The notes beneath the pieces are model-generated. The model ran no database searches and was not told where the DNA came from. It saw only the letters and a list, made by a program, of their open reading frames with translations. From contig NZ_VRYH01000002.1 of the NCBI RefSeq assembly GCF_008079445.1, positions 434,001 through 498,000 of the forward strand: a stretch of 64,000 nucleotides of DNA, given 5' to 3'. The DNA comes from Aidingimonas lacisalsi. Its GTDB lineage: Bacteria; Pseudomonadota; Gammaproteobacteria; Pseudomonadales; Halomonadaceae. Of this stretch, positions 17,216 to 25,665 are shown in pieces. Numbering within the stretch: the first letter of the stretch is position 1; each line of letters starts with the position of its first letter. The position numbers were made by a program, and so were the translations under genes.

Positions 17216-18238
17216 ATGAGCAAGCGACCCAGCCCGATCTCCGCGACCGTCGATTTCGATGCCGAGGGTATTCAGCACGGCTTTCTCAAGTTGCCCATCT
17301 CGACCAATGAGTCGGCTTGGGGAGCGGTGATGATCCCCGTGACGGTAGTGAAAAACGGGAGCGGGCCGACTGCCCTGTTGACAGGCGGGAATCATGGCGA
17401 TGAGTACGAAGGCATCACGGCGCTACTGAAGCTTGCCAATACCCTGACGCCAGAGCGAGTGCATGGGCGGGTCATCATCGTGCCGATGATGAATACCCCT
17501 GCAGCGATGGCGGGAACGCGGACGTCGCCAATGGATGACGGTAACCTCAACCGCAGCTTTCCCGGCGACCCCGACGGTGGTGTGACCGAGCAGATCGCCG
17601 ATTACTTCACGCGCGTCATGGTGCCGATGAGCGATATCGTCGTGGATCTTCATTCCGGCGGCCGCACGCTGGATATCCTACCCTTTGGTGCTGCGCACGT
17701 GTTACCCGACAAGGATCAGCAACGTCAGGCGCTGGAGGGAGCCAAGGCGTTCGGTGCACCTTATGCCATGAAAATGTTCGAACTCGATGCGGCGCGGTTA
17801 TTCGATACGGCGGTCGAGTCGCAAGGCAAGATTTTCATCGCCACCGAACTCGGCGGTGGTGGATCCACGACACCGGAACGCATGGCCATAACCGAGCGTG
17901 GTATCAGCAACTGCTTGATTCACTATGGTCTGCTTGACGGCGAGATCGAATTGCCCGATGAGCCGCAGGTCTATGTCGATATGCCGGATGCCAGCTGCTA
18001 CGTGCAGAGTGAGCACACCGGTTTGTTGGAACTGACGCTGGGTTTGGGTGACAGAGTGCGGCAAGGCGATGCGATCGCTCGGATCTATGACATGACCCGT
18101 ACCGGGGCTTCCCCTGTTATCTATCGTGCTGAACGGGATGGCTTGCTGGTTGCCCGGCGTTTCCCATCACTGGTCAACATGGGAGATACTATTGCCGTGA
18201 TCGCCGAAGTGGTGGAGTCGCTGGATGGAGATCAATGA
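17216..18238 (+). CDS. doeB: N-alpha-acetyl-L-2,4-diaminobutyrate deacetylase DoeB
   Basis: Zinc-dependent deacetylase of the succinylglutamate desuccinylase/aspartoacylase (AstE/M14) fold that removes acetate from N-alpha-ADABA to give diaminobutyrate (DABA). Zinc ligands are recognisable in GGNHGDEYEG (His and Glu, about 59-63) and in VVDLHSGGRT. The catalytic Glu is in FIATELGGGG. The length of 340 residues fits. ATG at 17216 follows AAGGAATTC. The stop codon overlaps doeX (ATGA), so deacetylase and regulator are coupled. Confidence 0.93.
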   Translation: MSKRPSPISATVDFDAEGIQHGFLKLPISTNESAWGAVMIPVTVVKNGSGPTALLTGGNHGDEYEGITALLKLANTLTPERVHGRVIIVPMMNTPAAMAGTRTSPMDDGNLNRSFPGDPDGGVTEQIADYFTRVMVPMSDIVVDLHSGGRTLDILPFGAAHVLPDKDQQRQALEGAKAFGAPYAMKMFELDAARLFDTAVESQGKIFIATELGGGGSTTPERMAITERGISNCLIHYGLLDGEIELPDEPQVYVDMPDASCYVQSEHTGLLELTLGLGDRVRQGDAIARIYDMTRTGASPVIYRAERDGLLVARRFPSLVNMGDTIAVIAEVVESLDGDQ

Positions 18239-18702
18239 AGCTCGATCGTTATGACATCAAGATTCTCGACATTCTGGCCAGGGATGGCCGGATCACCAAA
18301 TCGAAGCTCGCCGAAGCCATCAATCTTTCGGTCAGCCCGTGTTGGGAGCGTGTCAGGCGTCTCGAAAAAGCCGGTATCATCGAAGGATACAGTGCCAGAA
18401 TCAACCCGGCCATGGTGGTCAAGCGGACACCGGTCTGGGTGCAGATCGAATTGAAGCAACACAACGCCGACAGTTTTCGGCGATTTGAAGGCGTGGTCAA
18501 CGAAACGCCTGAAGTGACGGAATGCGTGGCTGTGGGAGGCGGTGTCGATTATCTGATCAAGGTCGAAGCCGACTCGATCGATGCCTATCAACGTTTGATT
18601 GACGCCTGGCTGGTATCCGATATCGGCATTGAACGCTATTTCACCTATATCGTGACCAAGACGGTCAAACACGAAAGCCCGCCAATTCAACTAGATACTT
18701 AA
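18235..18702 (+). CDS. doeX: Lrp/AsnC-family regulator DoeX
   Basis: DNA-binding regulator of 155 residues: helix-turn-helix (about 5-60; DIKILDILARDGRITKSKLAEAINLSVSPCWERVRRLEKAGII) and a RAM ligand-binding domain (about 70-150; VTECVAVGGGVDYLIKVEADS). DoeX of Halomonas elongata is the Lrp-type protein encoded in the same position behind doeAB. Together with the MocR/EnuR-type protein, two regulators of different families sit in this locus. It starts inside the doeB stop codon. Confidence 0.92.
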   Translation: MKLDRYDIKILDILARDGRITKSKLAEAINLSVSPCWERVRRLEKAGIIEGYSARINPAMVVKRTPVWVQIELKQHNADSFRRFEGVVNETPEVTECVAVGGGVDYLIKVEADSIDAYQRLIDAWLVSDIGIERYFTYIVTKTVKHESPPIQLDT

Positions 18703-18871
18703 TAACATTACCGACGGTAAGGTTGGCAGCCCCTTGGCCTTCACGTTCGTCAAGTCTCCACCGTTGATACCCCCACCCAGAAAACTGGCATAAGCTTGAT
18801 AGGCAGAGTCAGGATTATTGGCGATATTGCCGGAGAACGACCTTCCTGTTATGCACAGGAAGGGAGAAATC

Positions 18872-19804
18872 ATGAAACGAGACAATCGCCAAACCGAGAG
18901 AGATACGATGTCCTACTTCACTATTGCCGGCGTGCAGATGCATGCCTTGCATCACAGTGACAATACGCAAGCCATGCATCATCGTGTCGATATGTTGATG
19001 GCGCGGTTCCCCCATGTCCAGATGGTCGTGTTCAGTGAGTTGCTGGCGCATGGATCGTCCACCCACCAGGCCCAGCCGATGCCTAGCGATACGGAGACGG
19101 CATTCTGCCAACTGGCTCGTAAGCACGGTATCTGGCTGATTCCGGGCTCCTGGTTCGAGCAAAGCGGAGAGCGGATCTATAACACGCTTTCCGTGGTGAA
19201 TCCCCTGGGCGAAGTCGTTACCCGTTACCGCAAGATGTTTCCGTTTCGTCCCTATGAAGAGGGAGTCGACGGCGGCGAGGAGTTCGTCGTGTTCGATGTG
19301 CCTCATATCGGCCGTTTCGGTGTGTCGATCTGTTATGACATGTGGTTTCCCGAAACGACGCGGACACTCGCTGCAATGGGGGCCGAAGTGATCCTTCATC
19401 CAACGATGACCGATACCATCGATCGCGACATCGAACTCTCCATCGCGCGGACCAATGCGGCGATCAATCAGTGCTATTTCTTCGATATCAATGGCGCCGG
19501 GTTGATGGGGAACGGTCGGTCGATCGTCGTCGGGCCGTCGGGTGACGTCCTTCATCAATCCGGGATCGGTGAGGAAGTCATTCCTCTCGAGATCGATCTT
19601 CAGCGCGTTCGGCACGAACGAGAGCGTGGCCTCCGGGGGTTGGGACAGCCGCTGAAGAGCTTTCGCGATCGGCAGGTGGATTTTTCTCTGTACCGGGGAG
19701 ACAACGCCGCGATGACATTCCTGGATACGCTGGGTCCGCTGGGTAAACCCGTGCGACGCGACACCCTGCCGTCGGAAGGTACGTCGACGAGTGATGCGCC
19801 TTAG
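18872..19804 (+). CDS. Carbon-nitrogen hydrolase (nitrilase superfamily amidase)
   Basis: Cytoplasmic amidohydrolase of about 310 residues with the complete Glu-Lys-Cys triad: Glu56 (VVFSELLAHG), Lys121 (RYRKMFPF) and Cys154 (GVSICYDMWFPE). These enzymes cleave amides, N-carbamoyl compounds or nitriles; the GVSICYDMWFPE form is of the amidase rather than the nitrile-cleaving type. The start is not certain: ATG 18872 has a strong AGGAAGGGAG site, while ATG 18908 gives the more usual family N-terminus (YFTIAGVQM). A 169-bp gap separates it from doeX, so it may begin its own transcript. It is the first of four genes that do not belong to the known ectoine route. Substrate unknown. Confidence 0.85.
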   Translation: MKRDNRQTERDTMSYFTIAGVQMHALHHSDNTQAMHHRVDMLMARFPHVQMVVFSELLAHGSSTHQAQPMPSDTETAFCQLARKHGIWLIPGSWFEQSGERIYNTLSVVNPLGEVVTRYRKMFPFRPYEEGVDGGEEFVVFDVPHIGRFGVSICYDMWFPETTRTLAAMGAEVILHPTMTDTIDRDIELSIARTNAAINQCYFFDINGAGLMGNGRSIVVGPSGDVLHQSGIGEEVIPLEIDLQRVRHERERGLRGLGQPLKSFRDRQVDFSLYRGDNAAMTFLDTLGPLGKPVRRDTLPSEGTSTSDAP

Positions 19805-20042
19805 GAAGACGTATCGTTCGGCTAGCGTGCGCGAGCCCGTGGGCGCCTCCATGTCCGGAGGCTGGTGTCCTGGAGCGTCCGATGTTTCCCGAGGAGCGAG
19901 CATGTCCGTAGCAGCGTGGGTACAAGACATGATACAGCGATGTCACGCTTGGCTGATGCCGGCGCATGAGCAGCGAAAGACAGCGGCGGAGACGGCACAG
20001 TCCGACGCTGCTGGGGCAAGGCACAATCGAGGAGGACAGGCG
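19805..20042 (+). other. Spacer before the ATP-grasp gene, with hairpin and possible N-terminal extension
   Basis: GCCTCC and GGAGGC, near 19842-19860, form a 6-bp hairpin with an ATGTCC loop. An ATG at 19902 with GAGGAG upstream opens a frame that runs without a stop into the ATP-grasp gene, adding 47 residues (MSVAAWVQDM...). Either the ligase is longer than annotated or this is a leader peptide-like start. No separate gene is supported. Confidence 0.35.
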
Positions 20043-21509
20043 ATGAATAAGACAATTACCAGTGTTGCCGATATCCGTCGTTTCTTTCATAACAACAAGG
20101 ACCCCATTTATTTCATCTCGGCGACCAATTTCAATTTGTTGGGGATCGGAGATTGGGTCGGAAATTTTCGCCATATCAACTACATCGACTGCTTTGACGG
20201 CCGCCTACGCAACGTTTTCGTGCCCAGAGAAAAATTTCCTCGCGATTTTGAAAGCATCGAAGACATCAATAATTACCTGCTTGAACACAAGGAAGTCATC
20301 GATTACTTGAAATCACGTGGTGACAACGGAACCGTTGCATTTCTGATGTTCGACGAACATACCGAGGACATCTGTCGACAATTGGGATTGAAAGTGGCCT
20401 TTCCACCGGCGGTGCTTCGCCAACGGATGGATAACAAAATAGAAACCGTACGTATTGGCAATAACGTCGGGGTACCGAGCGTGCCCAATGTGCTGGCCAA
20501 GGTAGGGAGTTATCAGGAGCTGCTCGAGGCCAGCAAATCACTGGGTGACGACTTGGTGGTGCAGACGGCATTCGGCGATTCAGGACATACGACATTCTTC
20601 ATCGCCAGCGAGAATGACTACTACAAGTATGCCGAAGAGATCGAGGCAGAGCCCGAAGTCAAGATCATGAAGCGCATCAACTGTCGTGGCTCTGCCATCG
20701 AAGCATGTACGACGCGTTGTGGTACCGTGGTCGGTCCTCTGATGACCGAGCTGGTGGGCTTCAAGTCATTGACGCCTTACAAGGGGGGCTGGTGTGGCAA
20801 TGAAATGTTTGCTGGCGCCTTTTCCCAGGAAGTCCGCGATAAGGCACGCGAATACACCTTCAAGTTCGGCGAAGCGTTGCGTGAAGAAGGTTATCATGGC
20901 TACTTCGAACTCGATTTCCTGATCGACATGGATTCCAATGAGGTATATCTCGGTGAGTTGAATCCCCGGGTCACGGGCGCCAGTTCACTGACCAATGTGG
21001 CTGCCTTTGCCCACGCTGATGTGCCGCTGTTCCTGTTTCATCTGCTGGAGTTTTCGGGGCAGGATTTCGATATCGACATCGAGGAAATCAATGATCGCTG
21101 GGCGCACCCTGACAGCATTGATAGCTGGAGCCAACTTGTCATCAAGTCCACGGACGAGTCCATCGACCTGTTGACCCAAGCTCCGCAGTCCGGCGTGTGG
21201 AAAATGCACGAAGATGGCCGTATCGAGTATGACCATTTCAATTATCATCCGCATGCTGCCGAAAGTGAGCGGGAAGCGTTTTTCCTGCGCATCAGTGGCG
21301 TAGGGGATTTCCGCTACGAAGGCGCGGATCTGGGTATTCTGATCACGCGAGGGCGACTGATGGACGATGATTTTCAACTGACTGAACGTGCCAAGGCCTG
21401 GATAGATGCGATACGTGGCCAATTTGCGGGACAGGCAGTACAGGATCCGGTCGTCGAGGAGGTGGCGGTCAGCCATGCCATCGGTGGCGCGAATTTCAAG
21501 ATTCTGTGA
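20043..21509 (+). CDS. ATP-grasp ligase (biotin-carboxylase-like fold)
   Basis: Predicted to use ATP to join a carboxylate to an amine through an acylphosphate. The 488-residue protein has a first ATP lysine (Lys132 in DNKIETVRIG), a glycine-loop region VVQTAFGDSGHTTFF (171-185), and Mg ligands Glu289 (GYFELDF), Glu305 and Asn307 with Arg309 in GELNPRVTGAS. In most ATP-grasp enzymes the residue before the loop is Lys; here it is Gln174. There is no biotin-carboxylase C-domain signature, and no biotinylated partner nearby. ATG 20043 has AGGAGG 7 bases upstream; ATG 19902 is an alternative. The C45 gene starts inside its stop codon. Substrates unknown. Confidence 0.75.
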   Translation: MNKTITSVADIRRFFHNNKDPIYFISATNFNLLGIGDWVGNFRHINYIDCFDGRLRNVFVPREKFPRDFESIEDINNYLLEHKEVIDYLKSRGDNGTVAFLMFDEHTEDICRQLGLKVAFPPAVLRQRMDNKIETVRIGNNVGVPSVPNVLAKVGSYQELLEASKSLGDDLVVQTAFGDSGHTTFFIASENDYYKYAEEIEAEPEVKIMKRINCRGSAIEACTTRCGTVVGPLMTELVGFKSLTPYKGGWCGNEMFAGAFSQEVRDKAREYTFKFGEALREEGYHGYFELDFLIDMDSNEVYLGELNPRVTGASSLTNVAAFAHADVPLFLFHLLEFSGQDFDIDIEEINDRWAHPDSIDSWSQLVIKSTDESIDLLTQAPQSGVWKMHEDGRIEYDHFNYHPHAAESEREAFFLRISGVGDFRYEGADLGILITRGRLMDDDFQLTERAKAWIDAIRGQFAGQAVQDPVVEEVAVSHAIGGANFKIL

Positions 21510-22576
21510 GTGATGACGCCATGAGAGGGAGCGAGCTCCCCCAGCTTCAGGATGAGTGGCCTGACGAGGCCGAAAGTATGCATAAGCGCTTGCTGTTTCA
21601 GACGGTGCATGAACCTCAGCCAGGTCAAAAGTGGCGTGACCTTTGCGCACTGCATTGGCCTGCCTATGAGCAATGGTATCTGTCGGAAACCGAGCGTGAA
21701 CGGCCTGGTTATCTGGCTTGCTATAACGCCTTGCAACGGCACATGCCGGAATTGGTGCCCACCTACGAGCGACTATGCGAGCTGGCGGGCGGTGGCGATC
21801 TGGTCTCACGGTTGTTGAGCCTGTATCGGCCACCGGCCTATATCACCGGCTGTTCACAAGCGGTCTTGTCCAACCCGGACAACAACATGCTGGTGCGCAA
21901 CTACGATTACCCACCGGAACTGTGCGAGGGCACGATTCTTTACAGCCGCTGGAATGGACGTGGCGTGATTGCCATGATCGACTGTCTATGGGGCGTGTTG
22001 GATGGTATCAACGAGGCCGGACTGTCGATTTCGCTGGCGTTCGGCGGCCGCAGGCAAGTAGGCGATGGCTTCGGTGCACCGATCATCCTGCGCTATATCC
22101 TCGAATGCTGCGATACGACGCCTGAGGCAATCGAGGTGTTACGTCGAGTCCCCAGCCATATGGCGTACAACATTACCCTGGTCGATGCCGAGGGGCGGTA
22201 TGTGACGGCGATGGTGGCTCCCGATCGATCGGTGACGATTCGTCGTGTTCCGGTCGCCACCAATCATCAGAAGCGGATCGAATGGTATGCCCATGCCTTG
22301 GCCTCGGAGACGCTGATTCGTGAGCGCCAGCTGTCGATCCTGGTGGGTGATGAATCGACCACCCCGACGCGGTTATTGTCAGCCTTCTTCGTGCCACCCT
22401 TGTTTCGCAGCGATTATCGCCATGGGTTGGGGACGATCTATACCGCCGCCTATTACGCCAATGACAGGTGTGCCGTCTATCACTGGCCCGGCAAGTCGCT
22501 ATCGCTGTCGTTCGACCATTTTGAGGAGACCTCGTTGGAAGTTCAGTACGTGCAACGCTCCGTGGCGACGAAGTGA
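21506..22576 (+). CDS. C45-family Ntn hydrolase / acyltransferase
   Basis: Member of the peptidase C45 group (isopenicillin-N acyltransferase, Tan/beta-alanyl amine hydrolase, carcinine hydrolase), which self-cleave before a Cys that then attacks an amide bond. The probable nucleophile is Cys116 in YITGCSQAVLSNPDNNMLVRNYD, with the typical N-x-x-x-R-N-YD pattern behind it, and GLNE-like GVLDGINEAGLSISLAF downstream. The length is 356 residues. Start GTG at 21506 overlaps the ligase stop (GTGA); ATG 21521 is possible. Tight coupling with an amide-forming ligase suggests that both act on the same type of N-acyl amine. Confidence 0.8.
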   Translation: MSDDAMRGSELPQLQDEWPDEAESMHKRLLFQTVHEPQPGQKWRDLCALHWPAYEQWYLSETERERPGYLACYNALQRHMPELVPTYERLCELAGGGDLVSRLLSLYRPPAYITGCSQAVLSNPDNNMLVRNYDYPPELCEGTILYSRWNGRGVIAMIDCLWGVLDGINEAGLSISLAFGGRRQVGDGFGAPIILRYILECCDTTPEAIEVLRRVPSHMAYNITLVDAEGRYVTAMVAPDRSVTIRRVPVATNHQKRIEWYAHALASETLIRERQLSILVGDESTTPTRLLSAFFVPPLFRSDYRHGLGTIYTAAYYANDRCAVYHWPGKSLSLSFDHFEETSLEVQYVQRSVATK

Positions 22577-22678
22577 CAAGAAGTTTTTGACTCGTCGCTC
22601 GCGAGCACGGGGTAGATCGCGGTGCGGTAATGTGATATCGGCCTTACCCAAGGGCCTATCGGCATAGCAGGTGACATC

Positions 22679-25468
22679 ATGAGCGAGATGACGGGAACGG
22701 ATACGCCGTATACGGCACTGGGGTTTTATCACAAGATTTCGCAGCTCAGGTCGGATACCTGGAATGCCTTGAACCGGGACCTTGGGCGTTTGGCCAAGCT
22801 TAGCCGGGACGATAGTCGGGCGAGAAATCTGATCAAGGCCGTTGACGTCAAGCTGACGCGTCTGGAAATCATCGAGGATTATCATGCCTTCCCGTCCAAG
22901 GAGGACTTTCGTCATCTGTGGACGTTATTCAATCGCGAGGAATACGCCCTACTCGAGAAGGTCGTCAAACGCTTGGTGCGCGCCCTGATCAGCGAATCCT
23001 ATCGTCGTCGCCATGTCGATCTCAGTGAAACCGATACGGATGCCGAAGACCTCGAGGCCATGGATGCCTTGGCACAATTGCGGCGAGGGCATCCTGCATC
23101 GAACAGTTCGGCGCAGCCCTATTTCGAGCTGCTCATCGTCGATGCGATGTCACAGCAGGAAGAGGAAGTCGTTCGGGAAGCCTTTCACAATCTGCGTCGC
23201 CCTGAAGACAGATTCGTTTACGACGTGGTCACGGTACGGAGTTTCGAAGATGCGCTGATCGCGATTCTGGTCAATCCCAATATTCAGTCGTGCCTGATCC
23301 GCTACGAATTTCCCTACAAGTCGAAATACAACCTCAGTGCGTTGCGTAACTATCTGGAGGGGTTGTCGGAAGTCGAGCTGGAATCCAAGTCCGAAGCCGA
23401 GCGTAGTCTGCTGCTGAGCTCGATGATTCGCGAGATTCGTCCGGAGATCGACCAGTTTCTGGTGACGAGCGGAGATGTCGAAGCCACCGCTAGCCAGGAC
23501 ATTCGCCATTTCAATCGCATCTTTTACCGCGAGACCGATTACATCGAGCAGCACCATACCATTTTGCGCGCTATCGACGATCGCTATCGGACGCCATTCT
23601 TCGATGCCCTGCGCGAATATAGCCGCAAACCGACCGGTGTCTTTCATGCCATGCCGATCTCACGAGGCAAGTCGGTGACGCGTTCCCACTGGGCTGGGCA
23701 CATGATCGACTTCTATGGCATCAATATTTTCCTGGCCGAGACGTCGGCCACATCCGGCGGGTTGGATTCGTTGCTGCAACCTTACGGACCGATCAAGAAG
23801 GCGCAAGAGTATGCTGCCCGTGCGTTCGGCGCACGACAGAGTTTCTTCGTCACCAACGGCACGTCGACAGCCAACAAGATCGTCGTTCAGGCATTGGTCA
23901 AGCCGCGTGATATCGTGTTGATCGACCGTGACTGCCATAAATCCCACCACTACGGCATGGTACTGGCCGGTGCGCATGTTTCCTATCTGGATTCCTATCC
24001 GCTCAATGATTACTCGATGTACGGTGGTGTACCGCTGCGGGAGATCAAGCAGACCCTGCTGGCCTACAAGCGCGCCGGCAAACTCGCTAAGGTCAAGATG
24101 CTGTTATTGACCAACTGTACGTTCGACGGTGTGGTCTATAACGTACGCCGGGTGATGGAAGAGTGCCTGGCGATCAAGCCCGATCTGGTCTTTCTGTGGG
24201 ATGAAGCATGGTTCGCTTTTGCCACGTTCAACCCCACCTACCGTCCACGCACCGCCATGCATGCGGCTCGTAGTCTGAGTGAACGTTACCGTAGCGAAGC
24301 CTATCGGGAAGAGTACGACGACTGGAAGGCCGAGTTCGAAGCTCTCGATCCGGATGACGATGCGACCTGGCTGGACCGGCGACTATTGCCGGATCCCGAT
24401 CAGGTGCGTGTGCGTACCTATGCGACGCATTCCACGCACAAGACCCTGACCTCATTACGGCAGGGGTCGATGATTCATGTCTATGATCAGGATTTCCGAC
24501 AGAAGGTCGAGGCACCGTTTCATGAAGCCTACATGACGCATACCTCGACGTCGCCCAACTACCAGATCGTTGCGTCGTTGGATGTGGGCCGCATGCAGGC
24601 AGAGATGGAGGGCTTCGAGCTGGTTCACGCTCAGGTCGAAACGGCATTGTCGTTGCGTGAGCAACTGTACACCAATCCGTTACTGAAGAAATATTTCCAG
24701 GTACTCAAGAACAGTGACATGGTGCCACTGGAGTACCGTCAATCGGGCGTGGAGACCTATTACGATCCGGTCAGTGGCTGGCACAAGATGGAGGAAGCCT
24801 GGGCACAGGACGAGTTCGTCGTCGATCCGACCCGGGTGACGATTGCCATCGGTCAGACCGGGATCGACGGCGACGCCTTCAAGAACGAATACCTGATGAA
24901 CAAGTTCGGTATCCAGATCAACAAGACGTCACGCAATACCGTACTGTTTATGACCAATATCGGTACGACGCGTGGATCGATCGCTTACCTGCTGGATGTC
25001 CTGATCAAGCTGGCCAAGGAGTTCGATCGTCGTTGGGAGGATAGTAGCCGACCCGAGCGAAAGATCATCGAACATCGAGTTCACTCGTTGACGCAAGATT
25101 TGCCACCACTGCCTGATTTCAGCCGGTTTCACGCAGCGTTTCGTCCAAACGTGGAGGACAAGACACCGGAAGGCGATATTCGCGAGGCCTATTTCCTCAG
25201 TTATGACGACGACAATACGGAATATCTGCGTTTCGATAATGGCGAATTGCAACGGCAGATGCGGTCCGGGCGCGATGTGGTCTCGGCAAGCTTCGTGATT
25301 CCTTATCCGCCGGGGTTCCCGGTGCTGGTGCCGGGGCAGGTCATTAGCGAGGAGATCCTGTATTTCCTGCAAGCCCTCGACGTCAAGGAAATTCATGGCT
25401 ACCGCCCTGAGCTGGGGCTGCTGGTGTTCCACGAATCTGTGTTACATGGCGAAGACACGCATGCATGA
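22679..25468 (+). CDS. Large Orn/Lys/Arg-type PLP decarboxylase
   Basis: A 929-residue fold-type-I basic amino acid decarboxylase. It has an N-terminal helical extension (about 1-140) not usual in LdcI/AdiA, a wing or receiver-like domain (about 145-265; YFELLIVDAMSQQEEE), the core domain with FFVTNGTSTANKIVVQALV, Asp508 in FLWDEAWFA that contacts the PLP nitrogen, and Lys588 in HSTHKTLTSLRQGS that forms the Schiff base, then the C-terminal domain ending near 929. It should release CO2 from a diamino or guanidino acid to give a diamine. Lysine, ornithine and arginine are the standard substrates; DABA from the adjacent pathway is a tempting but unproven one. AGGTGA lies before the ATG. Confidence 0.85.
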   Translation: MSEMTGTDTPYTALGFYHKISQLRSDTWNALNRDLGRLAKLSRDDSRARNLIKAVDVKLTRLEIIEDYHAFPSKEDFRHLWTLFNREEYALLEKVVKRLVRALISESYRRRHVDLSETDTDAEDLEAMDALAQLRRGHPASNSSAQPYFELLIVDAMSQQEEEVVREAFHNLRRPEDRFVYDVVTVRSFEDALIAILVNPNIQSCLIRYEFPYKSKYNLSALRNYLEGLSEVELESKSEAERSLLLSSMIREIRPEIDQFLVTSGDVEATASQDIRHFNRIFYRETDYIEQHHTILRAIDDRYRTPFFDALREYSRKPTGVFHAMPISRGKSVTRSHWAGHMIDFYGINIFLAETSATSGGLDSLLQPYGPIKKAQEYAARAFGARQSFFVTNGTSTANKIVVQALVKPRDIVLIDRDCHKSHHYGMVLAGAHVSYLDSYPLNDYSMYGGVPLREIKQTLLAYKRAGKLAKVKMLLLTNCTFDGVVYNVRRVMEECLAIKPDLVFLWDEAWFAFATFNPTYRPRTAMHAARSLSERYRSEAYREEYDDWKAEFEALDPDDDATWLDRRLLPDPDQVRVRTYATHSTHKTLTSLRQGSMIHVYDQDFRQKVEAPFHEAYMTHTSTSPNYQIVASLDVGRMQAEMEGFELVHAQVETALSLREQLYTNPLLKKYFQVLKNSDMVPLEYRQSGVETYYDPVSGWHKMEEAWAQDEFVVDPTRVTIAIGQTGIDGDAFKNEYLMNKFGIQINKTSRNTVLFMTNIGTTRGSIAYLLDVLIKLAKEFDRRWEDSSRPERKIIEHRVHSLTQDLPPLPDFSRFHAAFRPNVEDKTPEGDIREAYFLSYDDDNTEYLRFDNGELQRQMRSGRDVVSASFVIPYPPGFPVLVPGQVISEEILYFLQALDVKEIHGYRPELGLLVFHESVLHGEDTHA

Positions 25469-25665
25469 CGAATCATGTGATCAATGCAGAAACTTTTGCC
25501 TTTCCCGCGGGTAAGACAAAAAAAACCGTAACGTCACCCGCTGGCTAACAAAAACACTTGCGTTCACTTCCCCGTTATCCTGTGTCTATCCAGCGGTGCG
25601 ATACCGCTCGGACCGTTTTTTCGTCCCTCGCGATCGTCGAGCGGACGGCTCAGGGGAGGTGACTT

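Noticed and set aside
15940-17223. Long minus-strand frame opposite doeA
   Set aside because: It is the codon-position mirror of doeA; no motif, no start site. The same holds for long frames opposite the amidase gene (18815-19930) and doeD (27635-28849).
18691-18885. Short minus-strand reading frame between doeX and the amidase gene
   Set aside because: It has a plausible amino-acid mix but no ribosome site or recognised family, and it overlaps both neighbouring genes or their starts.
25507-25541. Terminator after the decarboxylase (GCGGGT/ACCCGC)
   Set aside because: Only 6 bp with a 23-base loop and no T-run behind it.
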